Shown: positions 1 to 9,537 of the stretch, piece after piece | Position numbering within the stretch: position 1 is the first letter of the stretch | Layout: each line of letters begins with the position of its first letter | Assembly (NCBI RefSeq): GCF_011058215.1 | Contig: NZ_JAALFG010000004.1 | Span: 186,001-250,000, forward strand | Direction of reading: 5' to 3' | Length of the DNA stretch: 64,000 bases | Source: Devosia aurantiaca | GTDB lineage: Bacteria; Pseudomonadota; Alphaproteobacteria; Rhizobiales; Devosiaceae | The notes under the pieces: generated by a model | Seen by the model: only the letters and a program-made list of their open reading frames with translations | The model's database searches: none | What the model was told of the DNA's origin: nothing | Position numbers and translations under genes: made by a program

Positions 1-1019
1 TGGTGCTCGATGGCGGCATGGTCGTGCCCGGCTTCATCGATCTTCAGGTCAATGGCGGCGGCGGTGTCCTGTTCAACAATGCGCCGACGCTCGAAAGCAT
101 CCGCACCATCTGCGCTGCGCACGCCCAGTTCGGTACCACGGCGCTTCTGCCAACGCTGATCACCGATACTGTAGAAATCAACCAAGCCGCTATCGCTGCC
201 GGCATCGCAGCAGCCGAGGCGAAGGTTCCCGGCTTCATCGGACTCCATCTTGAAGGGCCGCACCTGTCGCTTGCGCGCAAGGGAACCCACGATCCGGCAC
301 TGATCCGGCCGATGGACAACGCAGACCTTGAGCGCTTAATTTCGGCGGCGTCTTCGTTGCCGAACCTGCTCTGCACCGTGGCCGCCGAAACCGTCAGACC
401 GGAGCAGATCAAGGCCCTGGTGAATGCGGGCATCGTCGTCAGCATCGGCCATTCCGATGCCGGCTTCGACACGGCCAACGCCGCTTTTGATAACGGTGCC
501 ACAATGGCAACCCATTTGTTCAACGCCATGAGCCAGCTCGGCAATCGCGAACCCGGCGTTGTTGGTGCCGTGATAGAACGTCCCGAGGCCTTTGCAGGGC
601 TCATTGCCGACGGCATTCATGTTCACGCCGCCGCAATCAAAGCGGCTTTGCGCGCAAAAAATGGCCCTGGCCGCATCTTTCTCGTTACCGACGCCATGTC
701 GCAGACGGGTACCGATCTCGCCAGCTTCGAACTGAACGGTCGCACCATTACCCGTGCTGACGGCGCCTTGCGCCTAGCCGACGGCACTCTGGCCGGCGCC
801 GACCTCGACATGATCGATGCCGTCAATTTCATGATCACCGAAGTCGGGCTGATCCCAGACGAGGCTTTCCGAATGGCGGCGCTTTATCCTGCGCACGCCA
901 TGGGCCTGGACGACACCTACGGGCATCTCCGCAGTTCGGCTGTAGCCAGCTTCGTGCATCTTGATGACCGATATCAGGTCAACGCCACTTGGGTTTGCGG
1001 CGAAAAAGTCTGGCCGTAA
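1..1019 (+). CDS. nagA: N-acetylglucosamine-6-phosphate deacetylase, 5' end outside window
   Basis: Hydrolyses GlcNAc-6-phosphate to glucosamine-6-phosphate and acetate in amino-sugar catabolism and cell-wall recycling (cytosolic). The first complete codon is at base 3; 338 codons are visible, so roughly 40-50 N-terminal residues of the usual 380 are missing. Amidohydrolase-fold signatures are present in order: PGFIDLQVNG near the start, HLEGPHL at visible residue ~82 (metal ligand Glu), GHSDA at ~148 and THLFNAMS at ~168 (metal-binding His), LVTDAMSQTG at ~228 (catalytic Asp) and LADGTLAGADL at ~258. The upstream context (kinase, transporter or regulator) cannot be seen. The gene ends cleanly and is followed by 380 bp without a gene. 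Confidence 0.93.
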   Translation, partial: VLDGGMVVPGFIDLQVNGGGGVLFNNAPTLESIRTICAAHAQFGTTALLPTLITDTVEINQAAIAAGIAAAEAKVPGFIGLHLEGPHLSLARKGTHDPALIRPMDNADLERLISAASSLPNLLCTVAAETVRPEQIKALVNAGIVVSIGHSDAGFDTANAAFDNGATMATHLFNAMSQLGNREPGVVGAVIERPEAFAGLIADGIHVHAAAIKAALRAKNGPGRIFLVTDAMSQTGTDLASFELNGRTITRADGALRLADGTLAGADLDMIDAVNFMITEVGLIPDEAFRMAALYPAHAMGLDDTYGHLRSSAVASFVHLDDRYQVNATWVCGEKVWP

Positions 1020-1399
1020 CCGCCAGCAACGGGTCCTCCGCTCGCATTTGCACCACATCTCTGCCACGAAGTTACATGGCTTCGAACTGGCCGCGAGCTG
1101 TTCATCCGCCCGTTATACTGCGTATCTTAGCAGTTTCTTTAAACTTCTTAACAGGACGTTACGATCTGTGTGCTGAATCTGCAACAAGCGCTCTGCAAGC
1201 AGATTGTGACCGGGCCAAAACAGCATTGCCGCGATTGCGTCCAAGTTTTCCATGCGTAGAGTGGGTCTTGCGAATCCATGCATGGGATCGTTTGTCGGTC
1301 GCAACGCGACGGCAACACACTGCACCACGATAGTGTGGTCGCGTTTCGACAAACTGCTGGGCAACCAGCGCAAAAATGACTGACTTTGGAGGTCACCTA
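1020..1399. other. Intergenic region without a recognisable gene
   Basis: This 380-bp gap separates nagA from the porin gene. It has no ORF with a family-like translation on either strand and no recognised RNA. It presumably holds the promoter and a long untranslated leader of the porin mRNA; a purine-rich ribosome-binding site (TTTGGAGG) lies about 8 bases before the porin ATG. I could not assign promoter hexamers with confidence. Confidence 0.5.
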
Positions 1400-2803
1400 A
1401 TGAAACTCAAGAGCCTTATGCTTGGTTCTATCGCCGCTGCTGGTCTCTCGACCGCCGGTTATGCTGCCGATCTCGGCGTTCTGACTTCGCTCGACGTTTG
1501 CGACTCGCTCGGCATCTCGGGCCTGACCATTTCGTCTTCCGACAACTGCCTCGTCATCACCGGCGGCGTCAGCTACGAATTCGGCTACGGCGAATTCCGT
1601 GACGAATCTCCGGTTGCTGCAACCATCGACCCCCGCCAGGTTGCCATCGGTGGCGTCGGCGAAGACTGGGATAGCCGCGTCATTTCCTGGCTGAAGGCTG
1701 TTGGTTCCTCCTCCAGCGACTTCGGTCGTGCTTCAGCCACCATCACCCTCAAGAGCGACTACCGCTTCCGCACCCGCGGTGGTGTTGACCTCGATGGCGA
1801 CGGCCCGGGCACTGCTATCGGCACCACCCAGACGCTTGCTGAAGACGGCCAGTTCTTTGCCGACGAAGCCTTTGTCCAGGTCGGCGACACCACCACCATT
1901 ATGGCTGGTAAGAAGGGCTCGATTGCCAACCTCGGCGACGACGCTCCGTTCAGCTACCTCGGCCTCTTCAACTCCTCGTCGCTCGACGGCGGTGGTGTTG
2001 GTATTGACGCCGACACCGACTACCTCGGCGGCCACGTGATCCAGGTCGTTTCCAGCGTTGCTGATGGCATCAGCGTCGGCGTTGGTTTCGAAGCCCTTCA
2101 GCTCGGCGAAGATTTCGACGATGCTTACGACGAAGACTCTGCTGGCACTCTGGTCGGTGTTGTGTCCTACTCTGGTGAAGGCGTAACGGCCCACCTCACC
2201 GGTGCTGCTTTTGAAGTCTTGAGTGGTGACGTCGACTCTTGGTTGATCCACGCTGGCGCAACCGGCACCTTCGACGCGTTTAAGGTTCGTGCTGCCGTTT
2301 CGTACTTCAACAACTCGCTTATCGGTGTAGATACCAAGCACATCGGCGCTGACATTTTGAATGCTCTGGTGTCGGGCGAAGCAACGTTTGACCTGTTCAC
2401 CATCGCATTGAGCGGCGAAATCCAGAACGTGACCGACGGTCCCGCTGCTGACTTCACAGATTACGGTGTTGGTGGCTCGGTCGGCGTTGGTATCACCGAA
2501 GGCGTTTCGATCAACCTTGGTGCACGCTACTTCCAGGACGGCCTTGCCGACGAGGATACCTACCAGGTTGCCGCTCAGGTTGTTGCTGCTGTCACCGAAA
2601 CCATCAAGGTTACCGGTGAAATCGGCGGCTACTTCGGTGAAGCTATCGAAAACAATCCTGACTTCAGCGACGACAACATCTACTACGGTGCTGCCGAACT
2701 CGGCTGGACCCCGGGTGGTTCGTTCACCTCGTCGCTCCGCGGCGAAGTCAACAGCGAAGATGCCTACAAGGTCACCTTCAAGGCTGCCAAGGAATTCAAG
2801 TAA
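1400..2803 (+). CDS. Porin (Porin_2 / Omp2b-like outer-membrane protein)
   Basis: 467-aa outer-membrane general diffusion porin of the type dominant in Rhizobiales. A signal peptide is obvious (MKLKSLMLGSIAAAG..., cleavage probably after GYA at residue ~23). The mature part is acidic, rich in Gly, Thr, Asp and aromatics, with alternating amphipathic beta-strand segments and a C-terminal strand ending in FK, typical of beta-barrels. An upstream in-frame start at 1376 was rejected because the signal peptide and the ribosome-binding site fit the ATG at 1400. Codon use is relaxed towards GTT/GCT/GGT compared with the strongly C-ending neighbours, as in highly expressed genes. It stands alone, with a strong terminator directly downstream. 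Confidence 0.9.
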   Translation: MKLKSLMLGSIAAAGLSTAGYAADLGVLTSLDVCDSLGISGLTISSSDNCLVITGGVSYEFGYGEFRDESPVAATIDPRQVAIGGVGEDWDSRVISWLKAVGSSSSDFGRASATITLKSDYRFRTRGGVDLDGDGPGTAIGTTQTLAEDGQFFADEAFVQVGDTTTIMAGKKGSIANLGDDAPFSYLGLFNSSSLDGGGVGIDADTDYLGGHVIQVVSSVADGISVGVGFEALQLGEDFDDAYDEDSAGTLVGVVSYSGEGVTAHLTGAAFEVLSGDVDSWLIHAGATGTFDAFKVRAAVSYFNNSLIGVDTKHIGADILNALVSGEATFDLFTIALSGEIQNVTDGPAADFTDYGVGGSVGVGITEGVSINLGARYFQDGLADEDTYQVAAQVVAAVTETIKVTGEIGGYFGEAIENNPDFSDDNIYYGAAELGWTPGGSFTSSLRGEVNSEDAYKVTFKAAKEFK

Positions 2804-2826
2804 TCCTCTGATTACTCTTGAATTGG

Positions 2827-2853
2827 AAAGGCCCGGCTCTGCCGGGCCTTTTC
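2827..2853 (+). terminator. Rho-independent terminator of the porin gene
   Basis: An AAAGGCCCGGC arm, a 4-base loop and GCCGGGCCTTTT form a near-perfect GC-rich hairpin with a T-rich tail, 24 bases after the porin stop codon. Confidence 0.9.
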
Positions 2854-2970
2854 TTTGCGCGGTTGGCGAAAGCGAGAACATGGGGTCGTCGGCACATCCG
2901 GCATTTTGCTTTTTCGCGTGAGGCAAATCATTTAACCTCTGGCAAGTTGCGGCTTTCCAGTGGATTCGGG

Positions 2971-5456
2971 ATGATCAAGGACCTCCTTTTCTGGGTGGCG
3001 CCCGGCGCGCTGACAGTGATCGGCACGACCGGCGTTGCGCTGGCGATGGCCAGTCCGGTCATGGTGGCAGACCTCACCGCAAAGGGCAGGGCACAGCTTG
3101 ATGCTTCGGACGCGAGCTGGGCGGAAGTCGCTGCAACCGGTCGCGACCTGTTTTTGACTGGTAGCACGGATAGTGAGCAGAAGCGCAGCGCCGCCGAACG
3201 CGTGTTGGCAGCACTTCCTGGGACGGGCACGGTCGACAACCGCATCTTCCTTGCAGCAGCTGAAACCCCGTTTCGACTTAAAGCGATAGTTGAAGATGGC
3301 GTCATAACCCTTCGTGGAAGTGTGCCGAACCAAGTGGTACTTGAGGATCTCACCCATCGCGTCGAGGTGGCCAACCTCGCAGTGCACGCGGGATATCCAG
3401 ACCTTCAACACTGGAGGGAGGGCGTCGACTTCGCGATCGCCCGTGCGGCCGAGATGGAAAGCGGAGAGATCGAGCTTTCCGATTTGACCTGACCATCCAC
3501 GGCCGAGCCAAGTCGTTGACTTCGCTCGGTGCTCTGCAGATGGCGGTGGCAGAGATACCGGCGGGTCTGACGCTGGATAGATCGTCCATCGAACCGATGT
3601 GGGTCGCACCTTACATCTGGACTGCCCGTTTCGACGGAACGCGTATCGAGCTTTCGGGCTATGCCCCTGACGAGCCAAGCATCGCTCGCTTTCGCACGGC
3701 AGATTTGTCCGGGACGCCCTTGGCCACCGGGCTTTCACTTGCCTCCGGTGCACCCGAAAACTACGCTGATCTCAGCCTGTCACTGCTCGAACAATTGGCG
3801 TTGTTGGAAGAGGGCGAGGCCAGCATCATTGACGGTGTCGGTCGTCTCAGCGGCAGGCCGGCGACGGTGGAAATCGCCCAGGCGGTCACCAACCGGCTGT
3901 CCGGCAACGGCTCGATCGTGACGCTGGCTCCGCCACCCGTTGCTGATTACTGGGTGAGCGTATCGCGCCAGGCCAGCGGCATCCTGGTCTTCGATGGCTT
4001 TGTGCCTGATGAAGCAACGCGCGCGTCCCTGTCCGAGATCGATGGTGCCGACGTCAATTTCCTTAAACTCGGCAGCGGTGCGCCGGCGAGCTACCGGTCC
4101 GGGCTCGACTTCGCTCTATCGCTGCTAACGCATATTTCGGAAGGTCGCGTGAACTTATCCGGCGAGCGTCTTTCGATCACCGGGATCGCCAAATCTCCAA
4201 CCGATTACGGGACTTTGCAGCAACTCGTTACTGCCGAACTTCCGCAAGGCATTCAAGTTGGGACGATGGATTTTGTCCCGCCTCGGGCAGCGCGCTACGA
4301 GTTTACGGCGACGCGGCAAGAGGATGGGGTGATTACCCTCACCGGCATGCTGCCGAATCCGGATGTCGAGCAACAGCTCTTGACCGCCGCCGGGTCCAAG
4401 GCATCGTCCCAGGTGGCTTACGCTTCCGGTGCGCCGAACAACTTTGCTTCCGCCTCGAGGCAGGCGCTCGATCTCCTGGCATTGCTCGATGAAGGCACCG
4501 TTCAGTTCGATGGCACGGGCTGGACGGTCAAAGGCATTCCCGGCTCCTCTATCGATCGCGGCGCTATCGAGACCGAATTTGCGGTCAATGGATTGGCCCA
4601 GGCAGGCTGGTCGTGGCAACTGGCCGAACCCGCCGCTACACCCGCCGCGGTGTCGCCCTATGTTTTCTCCGCGGAACGCCTGCCGGATGGCAGTTTCTTG
4701 TTTACTGGCAATGTACCGGCCCAGTCACTGCGCGACTATCTCGCCGTTCATGTCGAAAGCCGGGTGACCGATACGACAAAACTTTCTGCGGGCGCGCCGG
4801 AGCAGTTTGCGGGACAGGTTCGCAGCGCCGTAGACGCGCTTCTGGAGCTGGAAGAGGGCAAGGCGGTCTTTAACGGGCAACAGTGGACAGTTTCCGGCGT
4901 GGCCGAGAACGCCGAGAGGCGTGCCGCAAGTTTGGCGTTAGTCACACAAACACTTCCCCTCGGCGCGAGCCCGGCGATTTCCGCGCCGCAGCCCGAAGCC
5001 CCAAAACCGCCAGTAGCGCAGGCCGAACAGCCGCCCGTCCCGACCGAGACACCGGCAGCGCCCACCACGACGCCGGCCTTGCTGGCGCAATGCAAGGAGG
5101 AGGTCGCAGCGCTTTCCGCACGCAACGCCATCTTGTTTCAGTCCGGCGCCGCCATCATCGCGTCGAGCGCGGTGCCGGAGCTCGATGCCCTTGCACAGGC
5201 TGTCGCCATTTGTCCCGAGACCTCGGTCTATGTCGAAGGCCATACCGATAGCGATGGCGACGAGCAGAAGAACCTCGCGCTTTCGGTTGCCCGTGCCGAG
5301 GCCGTGGTCGGTGCTTTGATCGAGCGCGGGGTTGCGGCCGACCGTCTTTATGCCGTCGGTTACGGCGAGTCCCAGCCCGTCACAGCCAATGACACGGCAG
5401 ACGGCAAGCGGCAAAACCGGCGCATCGTCGTCACCGTTCAGGACAAGAACAGCTAA
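2971..5456 (+). CDS. OmpA-family protein with five tandem BON-like modules (frame broken once)
   Basis: Restored length about 828 aa. An N-terminal hydrophobic segment (IKDLLFWVAPGALTVIGTTG) is an anchor or signal. The middle holds five divergent copies of a ~120-140-aa module. Each has an 'x-DG-x-I-x-L-x-G-x-(V/A/L)P' strand motif, then 'GAP-x-x-(F/Y)', then 'L-x-x-L-x-x-(E/D)EG', then 'x-G-x-x-x-G-x-A'. A Pro/Ala-rich linker (~residues 660-700) leads to a C-terminal OmpA-like peptidoglycan-binding domain with VEGHTDSDGDEQKNLALS and RLYAVGYGESQP...NRRI motifs. By family it should link outer envelope and peptidoglycan. A stop codon at 3490 separates the first module from the rest. Adding one C to the CC at ~3487 restores a continuous module (DLTLTIHGRA), so this is read as one gene. 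The ATG at 2971 is inferred. Confidence 0.8.
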
Positions 5457-5466
5457 GGCTGGTTCA

Positions 5467-5598
5467 ATGGCTTGGTGGTCGACCCTTTGGTTTCTGATCG
5501 GCTTTTATTGGCCATACCTGTTGGTTGCTGCGTCTATCGGCATGGTCGTTGGCTGGCTCAGCCTGTCCAGAGCCGGAAGACCTGACACAACCAAATGA
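5467..5598 (+). CDS. Small single-pass membrane protein
   Basis: 43-aa ORF beginning 10 bases after the OmpA-family stop. It is almost entirely one hydrophobic helix (LWFLIGFYWPYLLVAASIGM) followed by a short basic/polar tail. Its TGA overlaps the ATG of the next gene (ATGA), so the two are translationally coupled and probably work together. I recognise no family. It was kept as a gene because of the tight spacing, the overlap and the coherent transmembrane composition. Confidence 0.6.
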   Translation: MAWWSTLWFLIGFYWPYLLVAASIGMVVGWLSLSRAGRPDTTK

Positions 5599-6086
5599 TC
5601 CCGCTGAGCCACGTCATAGAAATCGGTCTGCTGATGCTTGCAGCCTACGTGGTCGGCTGCGCCACGGGCTATGCGGCTCGCCTGGCGTTGCGCCACTTGC
5701 TGAGACCAAGAGACACTTTAACGGCAAGCACACCCATCCCGGTTGCAGCTCCGCAATCCGCTGCACGGCGGCTCGCCCGGGTGGGAGCAGAAGAACAGCC
5801 GGCGATCAAGCTTCCGGCAGCGGCCGCTATTCGCAGGCCGCCAGAATTGCCAGGGCCGCGCCGCAACAAGCCGGATAATCTGAGGCTGATCAAAGGCATC
5901 GGGGCGAAAACGGAATCAGCATTGCAGGATCTGGGGATCTACCATTTTGATCAGATCGCCGAATGGCAGCCCGCGCATGTGGCCTGGCTCGAAGGCCGCA
6001 TCGCCATCAAAGGCCGGATCGGACGCGAGCAGTGGGTCGAGCAGGCAACGCTTCTGGCGACGGCGCCGCGCTCAAACGCGGCCTAG
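5595..6086 (+). CDS. Membrane-anchored helix-hairpin-helix domain protein
   Basis: 163 aa. An N-terminal transmembrane helix (residues ~8-30) is followed by a Pro/Ala-rich linker and a C-terminal HhH-like domain: DNLRLIKGIGAKTE (~residues 98-111), LGIYHFDQIAEW and a KGRIGREQWVEQA tail. This block is common in small alphaproteobacterial proteins and resembles domains seen appended to NADH-dehydrogenase-related or ribosomal-protein-L21-related proteins. HhH motifs usually bind nucleic acid non-specifically, but the function here is unknown. Coupled to the 43-aa membrane protein upstream by an ATGA overlap and facing a convergent hydrolase gene downstream. Confidence 0.75.
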   Translation: MIPLSHVIEIGLLMLAAYVVGCATGYAARLALRHLLRPRDTLTASTPIPVAAPQSAARRLARVGAEEQPAIKLPAAAAIRRPPELPGPRRNKPDNLRLIKGIGAKTESALQDLGIYHFDQIAEWQPAHVAWLEGRIAIKGRIGREQWVEQATLLATAPRSNAA

Positions 6087-7030
6087 GTTGCCGCAAGCCT
6101 CGAACTTGCTTCGTCCAGGAACCGTGCCACCGCCTCGACGTCTTCGATCTCATCGAACAGGGCAGGGGAGCCTTGCCCCATAATGGTAAGCGCCGTGGCG
6201 TCGGGACGGCGTCGCACCATCTCCTCGAAGGTCTCGCGGCGCACCTGGTCGGTAAGCTGCGTGCGCAGCAGCAAAAGCGGCGCCGAAGTCAGCGCATCGA
6301 AGAGCGGCCACTGCGGCGCCAGCACATCGTCAAAGCTGAAATCCTTGAGCCGGGCGATGAGCTTGTCGTCGAACAGCGGCCGCGCCCGCCCGCGCTTGTC
6401 GAACCAATGGCTGCGCGAAGCAAGCGGCGGCAGCAGGTTCTCGGGCAGGCCGGGATAGATGGCGGCGAGGATCTTGGTGAACCCGGCCATCACCGTCTTG
6501 CTGCCGCGAAGGCCGTGAAGGTGCGCAAGATTGTTGCGCAGCCGCACGATCGAACGCGAATCCGTCACCGGCCCTGCATCGAGCAGGATCGCGCCGCCAA
6601 CCAGAAGCGGGTGCTCGGATGCGAGCGCCATGGCCACCTGTCCGCCATGCCCCTGGCCAAGAATGATCGCTCTGCCGATGCCGAGCGCCATCAGCATATC
6701 GGAAAGATCATGGGCGTCGGCGACAGAGCCATAATCGGCCTCCTTCGACCGGTCGTCTGCACGACCGCGACCGGCAAGGTCGATCAGCACAAGCGGCCAG
6801 TCTCCACGACCGACGCGGGGCAGGTAGTCGGCGAGACTGGTGAAATCCGACATGTTGCGGTTATAGCCCGGCACACAGACGAGCGGCATGCGTCCCGATC
6901 CGAAGTCGCCGCGGCGATGCACGGCGATGCGCGTCTTGGCGTCGCCCATGGTGATCCAGTCGACCGGCAGGTTTGCAAAGGCCAGGTGATCGGCGGGCAC
7001 AATACGGCGGGCTGGGAAAACGGACTTCAT
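6083..7030 (-). CDS. Alpha/beta-hydrolase fold protein with altered nucleophile elbow
   Basis: 315 aa. The fold is supported by VCVPGYNRNMSDF (oxyanion-hole region), VLIDLAGRGRADD and the nucleophile-elbow position ILGQGHGGQVAM. The usual G-x-S-x-G is here G-Q-G-H-G, so the catalytic serine is replaced by glycine; the DNA codon is GGG, not one base from a misread run. It may therefore be a non-hydrolytic member or use different chemistry. Start chosen at the MKSVFPARR methionine rather than the more upstream ORF start, which precedes a non-family extension. It overlaps the 3' end of the HhH gene by 4 bases (convergent). No substrate can be named. Confidence 0.75.
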   Translation of the reverse strand: MKSVFPARRIVPADHLAFANLPVDWITMGDAKTRIAVHRRGDFGSGRMPLVCVPGYNRNMSDFTSLADYLPRVGRGDWPLVLIDLAGRGRADDRSKEADYGSVADAHDLSDMLMALGIGRAIILGQGHGGQVAMALASEHPLLVGGAILLDAGPVTDSRSIVRLRNNLAHLHGLRGSKTVMAGFTKILAAIYPGLPENLLPPLASRSHWFDKRGRARPLFDDKLIARLKDFSFDDVLAPQWPLFDALTSAPLLLLRTQLTDQVRRETFEEMVRRRPDATALTIMGQGSPALFDEIEDVEAVARFLDEASSRLAAT

Positions 7031-7196
7031 GACCCCGTTTACCCGTCCGCGCAGGAGGGCCACAAGCCGTTTTGCTCACCTTGTGACGAAGCACGGTTGA
7101 AAGTATGGTGCACCCGTCCTGCGCCGCCCGGCCGGGGTCCATCCTGTCATGCAATATGCCGGCGCAAAGCCGGGTCTATCCGAGGAATACCGACAA

Positions 7197-8072
7197 ATGC
7201 TGCGAGGTTCGATTACGGCACTCATCACCCCCATGCGCGACGGGGCCGTGGATGAGAAAGCCTTCGCCAGCTTTGTCGATTGGCAGATCACCGAGGGCAC
7301 GCATGGCCTCGTGCCGGTGGGTACGACCGGCGAAAGCCCGACCGTCAGCCACGAGGAACATCATCGCGTCGTCGAGATCTGCATCGAGGTTGCCAATGGC
7401 CGCGTGCCGGTAATCGCCGGTGCCGGGTCGAACTCGACGGCCGAAGCCATTTCCCTCGCGCAACACGCCGAAAAGTCCGGTGCCGATGCCGTGCTCTCGG
7501 TTGTGCCTTATTACAACAAGCCGACCCAGGAAGGCCTGTTCCAGCATTTTTCCGCCGTCGCCAAGTCCGTCGGCATTCCGGTGATCCTTTATTCGGTGCC
7601 GGGTCGTACCGTTGCCGATCTCACCGTCGACACCATTGCCCGCCTGCACGAGGCGCACAGCAACATCATTGGCGTCAAGGATGCGACCGCCGATCTTGGT
7701 CGCGCCAGCCTGCAGCGGGCCAAGCTCGGCAAGGATTTCATCCTGCTTTCGGGTGAGGATATTACCGCTCTCGGCTTCAACGCCCATGGCGGCAATGGCT
7801 GTATCTCGGTGACGTCCAACGTTGCGCCGAAGCTCTGCTCGCAGATGCAGGAGCTTTCGCTGGCTGGCGACTTCAAGGGTGCGCTGGCGATCCAGGACAA
7901 GCTCGTCCACCTGCACAAGAACATCTTCATCGAGCCGAGCCCGGCCCCGGCCAAGTACGGCGCCAGCAAGCTTGGCCTTTGCGCCAACGAGCTGCGCCTC
8001 CCACTGGTGCCCGCTACCAAAGGCGCGGAAGAGGCCATGGACTTTGCAATGCACCATGCCGGTCTTATCTAA
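7197..8072 (+). CDS. dapA: 4-hydroxy-tetrahydrodipicolinate synthase
   Basis: 291 aa. Condenses pyruvate with aspartate semialdehyde, the first committed step of the lysine and meso-diaminopimelate pathway. Family motifs in order: TALITPM at the N-terminus, VGTTGESPT (~41-49; substrate-binding Thr), [13 protein letters not shown] (~127-139; Tyr), ILYSVPGRT (~153; Arg) and [10 protein letters not shown] with the Schiff-base Lys at ~164. The ATG at 7197 matches the family N-terminus; the upstream GTG/ATG extension in the same frame does not. smpB starts only 5 bases after the stop, a common alphaproteobacterial pairing. Confidence 0.96.
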   Translation: MLRGSITALITPMRDGAVDEKAFASFVDWQITEGTHGLVPVGTTGESPTVSHEEHHRVVEICIEVANGRVPVIAGAGSNSTAEAISLAQHAEKSGADAVLSVVPYYNKPTQEGLFQHFSAVAKSVGIPVILYSVPGRTVADLTVDTIARLHEAHSNIIGVKDATADLGRASLQRAKLGKDFILLSGEDITALGFNAHGGNGCISVTSNVAPKLCSQMQELSLAGDFKGALAIQDKLVHLHKNIFIEPSPAPAKYGASKLGLCANELRLPLVPATKGAEEAMDFAMHHAGLI

Positions 8073-8077
8073 GACCC

Positions 8078-8578
8078 ATGGCCACACCAAAGAACGACAA
8101 AGCAAAAAACGGATGGATCAGCCACGGCCTCGTGGCTGAGAACCGCCGCGCGCGTTTTGACTACGAGATCGGCGACACGCTGGAGGCCGGCATCGTCCTG
8201 ACCGGCACCGAGGTCAAGTCGCTGCGCATGGGCAAGGCACAGATCGCCGAAGCCTATGCCTCGCCCGAAAAGGGCGAGCTGTGGCTGATCAACGCGCATA
8301 TTCCCGAGTATCTTCAGGCCAATCGCTTCAATCACGAAGAAAAGCGCCCGCGCAAACTTCTTGTCAGCAAGAAGCAGCTGGCCAAGCTCGATCAGGAAGT
8401 CGCCCGCGCCGGCAACACCATCGTGCCGCTAAAGCTGTTCTTCAACGACCAGGGCCGCGCCAAGCTTCTTATCGGCCTCGGCAAGGGCAAGAAGAATTTC
8501 GACAAGCGCGCCACCAGCCGCGAGCGCGACTGGAACCGCGACAAGGCACGCATCATGAAAGAAGGCGGGCGCGGGTAG
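8078..8578 (+). CDS. smpB: SsrA-binding protein SmpB
   Basis: 166 aa. Binds tmRNA and delivers it to stalled ribosomes for trans-translation. The N-terminal beta-barrel motifs [20 protein letters not shown] and GTEVKSLR (residues ~25-55), the INAHIPEY strand and the conserved EKRPRKLL segment are all present. The basic C-terminal tail that folds in the ribosomal A site ends in [17 protein letters not shown]. Starts 5 bases after dapA, probably one operon. The tmRNA gene itself is not in the window. Confidence 0.97.
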   Translation: MATPKNDKAKNGWISHGLVAENRRARFDYEIGDTLEAGIVLTGTEVKSLRMGKAQIAEAYASPEKGELWLINAHIPEYLQANRFNHEEKRPRKLLVSKKQLAKLDQEVARAGNTIVPLKLFFNDQGRAKLLIGLGKGKKNFDKRATSRERDWNRDKARIMKEGGRG

Positions 8579-8601
8579 GGGGCAAAGCTTCCAAACACTC
8601 G

Positions 8602-8766
8602 ATCCCACTCCCCCCTTGATGGGGAGGGTAGCGGCGCTTGGCTCGAAGAGCCTTAGCAAAGCTGGGTGGGAAGGGGCCACAAGCTGCCCCATACGATGAT
8701 ACCCACATTCCACTCCCGCGACTCAACCCCACCCTCATTCCCTCCCCCTCAAGGGGAGGGAGGCGC
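8602..8766. repeat. Intergenic palindromic repeat, CTCCCC...GGGGAG family (copy 1)
   Basis: The gap between smpB and the convergent NYN gene contains two CCCTTGA/TGGGGAGGG-type palindromes flanking a ~120-base body with GCTTGGCTCG, TTAGCAAAGCTGGGTGGG and ACCCCACCCTCATTCC. The same body and flanks occur in opposite orientation at 34.78-34.91 kb, and partial relatives occur at 16.9, 50.6, 51.8 and 54.2 kb. Confidence 0.7.
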
Positions 8767-8788
8767 AGGCTACGGGCTTGGTGGTTGA

Positions 8789-9343
8789 TCAAGCCTCGAC
8801 GGGCTGCCGCACCACTTGCGGCCGTCCGGCCGTCTTTGCCAGATCCGCGACATCCATGAAGAAATCGGCCTGCCGCCGCAGGTCGTCGGAAATCATCGGC
8901 GTTGAGGTCGTGAGCGTCGAGACAACCGTCACACGCTTGCCCTTGCGCTGCATGGCGGCGACCAGGGCGGTGAAGTCGCCATCGCCGGAAAACAGCACCA
9001 TGTGATCGAAGTAGGGGGACTGCTCGAGCGCGTCTACGGCCAGCTCGATGTCCATATTGCCCTTGACCTTGCGGCGGCCGGCAGCATCGGTGAATTCCTT
9101 GGCCGGCTTGGTCACCACCGTATAGCCATTGTAGTCGAGCCAATCGATCAGCGGGCGGATGGACGAGTATTCCTGATCCTCGACCAGTGCCGTGTAATAG
9201 TTGGCGCGCAGCATATAGGCCTTGCTGCTGAATTCGGTCAGCAGCTTGCGATAATCGATGTCGATGCCGACCGCCTTGGAAGTGGCGTAGAGGTTGGCGC
9301 CATCGATGAAGAGCGCGATCTTTTCGCGTGGATCAATTGCCAT
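8789..9343 (-). CDS. NYN-domain (LabA/DUF88-like) protein
   Basis: 184 aa. NYN domains are PIN-like nucleases thought to cut RNA. The family hallmarks are present: IALFIDGANLY near the N-terminus (first acidic residue), NYYTALVEDQEY, KGNMDIELAVDAL (~residue 98) and MVLFSGDGDFTALVAAMQRKG (~116-136), which together supply the acidic metal-binding pocket. The ATG at 9343 was chosen because it gives the typical MAIDPREKIALF start. Transcribed towards smpB, from a promoter region shared with rpoZ. The biological substrate is unknown. Confidence 0.88.
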   Translation of the reverse strand: MAIDPREKIALFIDGANLYATSKAVGIDIDYRKLLTEFSSKAYMLRANYYTALVEDQEYSSIRPLIDWLDYNGYTVVTKPAKEFTDAAGRRKVKGNMDIELAVDALEQSPYFDHMVLFSGDGDFTALVAAMQRKGKRVTVVSTLTTSTPMISDDLRRQADFFMDVADLAKTAGRPQVVRQPVEA

Positions 9344-9481
9344 GATAAAAACTCCGAAGCGGGAAAAGCCCGCGAAAACGCACATACAGATTCAAAGTCT
9401 AACTTAAGTTCGGGTGTCGCATATTTTCGCTGCGGCGACAAGCGGCGTCATTGCGACGCAAATCGGCTGCAAAACTTGTCA

Positions 9482-9510
9482 AGGCCCCACACATGGTGTA
9501 GTGGGGGCCT
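9482..9510 (+). promoter_or_regulatory. Hairpin in the rpoZ leader
   Basis: AGGCCCCAC pairs with GTGGGGGCCT (one bulged G) across a 10-base loop, 28 bases before the rpoZ GTG. There is no T-tract and no upstream + strand gene to terminate, so I read it as part of the rpoZ 5' untranslated region rather than a terminator. The function is speculative. Confidence 0.35.
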
Positions 9511-9537
9511 TCATCCCCATCCATTTTGGAGACGTTC

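Noticed and set aside
1733-2926. A 397-codon minus-strand frame opposite the porin
   Set aside because: No family motifs, and the porin on the other strand is clear.
5963-7255. A 430-codon + strand frame across the hydrolase gene
   Set aside because: Antisense shadow of the alpha/beta-hydrolase, which has recognisable motifs on the minus strand.
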